Shown here: positions 63,293 through 64,000 of the stretch, piece after piece | Numbering within the stretch: the stretch's first letter is position 1 | Layout: every line of letters starts with the position of its first letter | From: Acidimicrobiia bacterium | Lineage (GTDB): Bacteria > Actinomycetota > Acidimicrobiia > Spongiisociales > JAHEDJ01 | Assembly (NCBI GenBank): GCA_035471805.1 | Contig: DATIPS010000023.1 | Location: 124,001 to 188,000 of the forward strand | Length of the DNA: 64,000 nucleotides | Direction: 5' to 3' | Program-made: the position numbers and the translations under genes | The notes under the pieces: generated by a model | What the model was told of the DNA's origin: nothing | Database searches by the model: none | What the model saw: only the letters and a program-made list of their open reading frames with translations

Positions 63293-64000
63293 ATGAGGAA
63301 GGTCGCGTTCTACATAGCCATCGTCGTCGCCGCGAGCGCTTGCTCAACCGGTGGAACGACGACCACGGTTCGGTCCACCACCACCGATACTCGACCACCG
63401 TCACAGACGACGACCACAACCCCGCAGACCACATCGACAACGCCCGCGGTTCGATTGGATGTGTCCTTGATAGTTTCGCGCCTCGGAGGAGTGACCCTGC
63501 TCGATGACGGACCGACGCGGGACCTTCCCGGCGACGCCGACTATGCGATTGCGGTCGCTTTCGACGACCTCTCCGGGGGCCTCGTCTACCAGTACCAGAC
63601 CACTCCCGAGCAGTTCCCACCGCACAGCGTGCTCCGCATCGCCGCCGGTGGTTCGACACCCGAGGTGGTTCTCTTCGCGGATCCGGGCCGGGAGATCCGA
63701 CTGCTGGACGTCGAAGAGGTCGACGGCCGAACGACTCTGCTGTTCCTCGAAGGAGCAGAGGGAACGGAGTCTGACACGCTCCTCATAGCCGATATCGCCG
63801 GTGGCGCCCCGAAGCCGATCGTGCACACCGATGCGAGCGCCGCTCCGGGTGCCGCCGGGGTGAACCCGACGGTCATTCTGGGAGGCTCGCTATCCGGCAA
63901 CTCCGCGGCGGTCGTGTGGGGGTACGGAGATCTCGAGACGCAGTGCAGCTACGTCGAGGTCGTGAGCTTCGAGGGTGCCACGGTCTTCGGACCGATCCCC
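63293..64000 (+). CDS. Lipoprotein with Thr-rich linker, partial
   Basis: The first 236 codons of a gene that runs off the right edge. A signal peptide with lipobox VVAASAC (Cys17) is followed by a Thr/Ser/Pro linker (residues 18-50, many Thr runs) and a beta-rich domain with repeated strands resembling a propeller (LDVSLIVSRLGGVTLLDDG, TTLLFLEGAEGTESDTLLI). Domain family is not certain. It is 13 bp after glgA. Confidence 0.75.
   Translation, partial: MRKVAFYIAIVVAASACSTGGTTTTVRSTTTDTRPPSQTTTTTPQTTSTTPAVRLDVSLIVSRLGGVTLLDDGPTRDLPGDADYAIAVAFDDLSGGLVYQYQTTPEQFPPHSVLRIAAGGSTPEVVLFADPGREIRLLDVEEVDGRTTLLFLEGAEGTESDTLLIADIAGGAPKPIVHTDASAAPGAAGVNPTVILGGSLSGNSAAVVWGYGDLETQCSYVEVVSFEGATVFGPIP

Noticed and set aside
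1-64000. CRISPR arrays, insertion sequences, prophage, integrase, or toxin-antitoxin operons
   Set aside because: No repeated spacer pattern, transposase, terminal inverted repeats or phage genes were found; the only tandem repeats are short heptamers.

Overview
The window is chromosomal, high-GC actinobacterial DNA. Protein styles point to Actinomycetota outside the classical genera, possibly Acidimicrobiia-like: a mycobacterial-type phosphoserine aminotransferase, a 528-residue SerA with ASB and ACT domains, an F420-pathway guanylyltransferase (FbiD), DUF427, many Thr-rich-linker lipoproteins, frequent GTG starts and 4-nt ATGA/GTGA gene overlaps. tRNA genes do not encode CCA. I see no rRNA, CRISPR, insertion sequence, integrase or phage gene. 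The window begins inside an S9 peptidase gene and ends inside a lipoprotein gene.

Layout. 1-9.4 kb: S9 peptidase (partial), PQQ-type sugar dehydrogenase lipoprotein, Cys/Met-metabolism PLP enzyme, a UMF1/Atg22-like transporter with an unusual internal insertion, LapA-like protein, CoA-disulfide-reductase-like flavoprotein, alpha/beta hydrolase, nuclease-lamin-tail lipoprotein and a small charged helical protein. 9.4-19.9 kb: P5C dehydrogenase, two eIF2B-like proteins, GYF/TM protein, SerC, aspartate aminotransferase, a zinc-alcohol-dehydrogenase relative without its catalytic Cys, a second UMF1 transporter with no normal start codon, ADP-ribosylglycohydrolase-like protein and lipid kinase. 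19.9-24.5 kb: two overlapping dynamin-like GTPases divergent from a helical protein with a PD-(D/E)XK-like core. 24.5-35.6 kb: two-component system, secreted protein, RecB-like Fe-S nuclease, VanW protein, Nfu-N-like protein, pyruvate kinase, DUF427, FbiD, PIG-L deacetylase, MalK/UgpC-type ATPase, and an SDR lacking the catalytic Tyr. 35.7-38 kb: tRNA-Gln and tRNA-Glu, then the most interesting locus, two divergent membrane-anchored thioredoxin-fold genes, each with an in-frame TGA at the first redox Cys of CxxC, beside a dsbB gene. 38-47 kb: threonine dehydrogenase/Kbl operon, malic enzyme, tRNA-Glu(TTC), GltX, FAH-family protein, hotdog thioesterase, hypothetical protein, IlvE. 47-56 kb: second S9 peptidase, PgpA, SerA, Usp, thioesterase, FMN reductase, TupABC tungstate transporter. 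56-64 kb: HAD phosphatase, gatCAB, GH57 glucanotransferase and glycogen synthase, lipoprotein.

How the genes work together. SerA and SerC supply serine; Tdh-Kbl turns threonine into glycine plus acetyl-CoA; MaeB and Pyk manage pyruvate. GatCAB with GltX and tRNA-Gln fits indirect Gln-tRNA formation. GH57 and GlgA form a glycogen/maltodextrin pair. The two UxxC thioredoxin-like proteins plus DsbB look like an extracytoplasmic thiol-redox module that uses selenocysteine; TupABC, also present, would suit a cell making W- and Se-dependent oxidoreductases, but those are not in the window.

Headline discovery: paired selenoproteins whose TGA codons are followed at the same distance by identical 16-nt hairpins with a GGUCU-containing apical loop, resembling bacterial SECIS elements.
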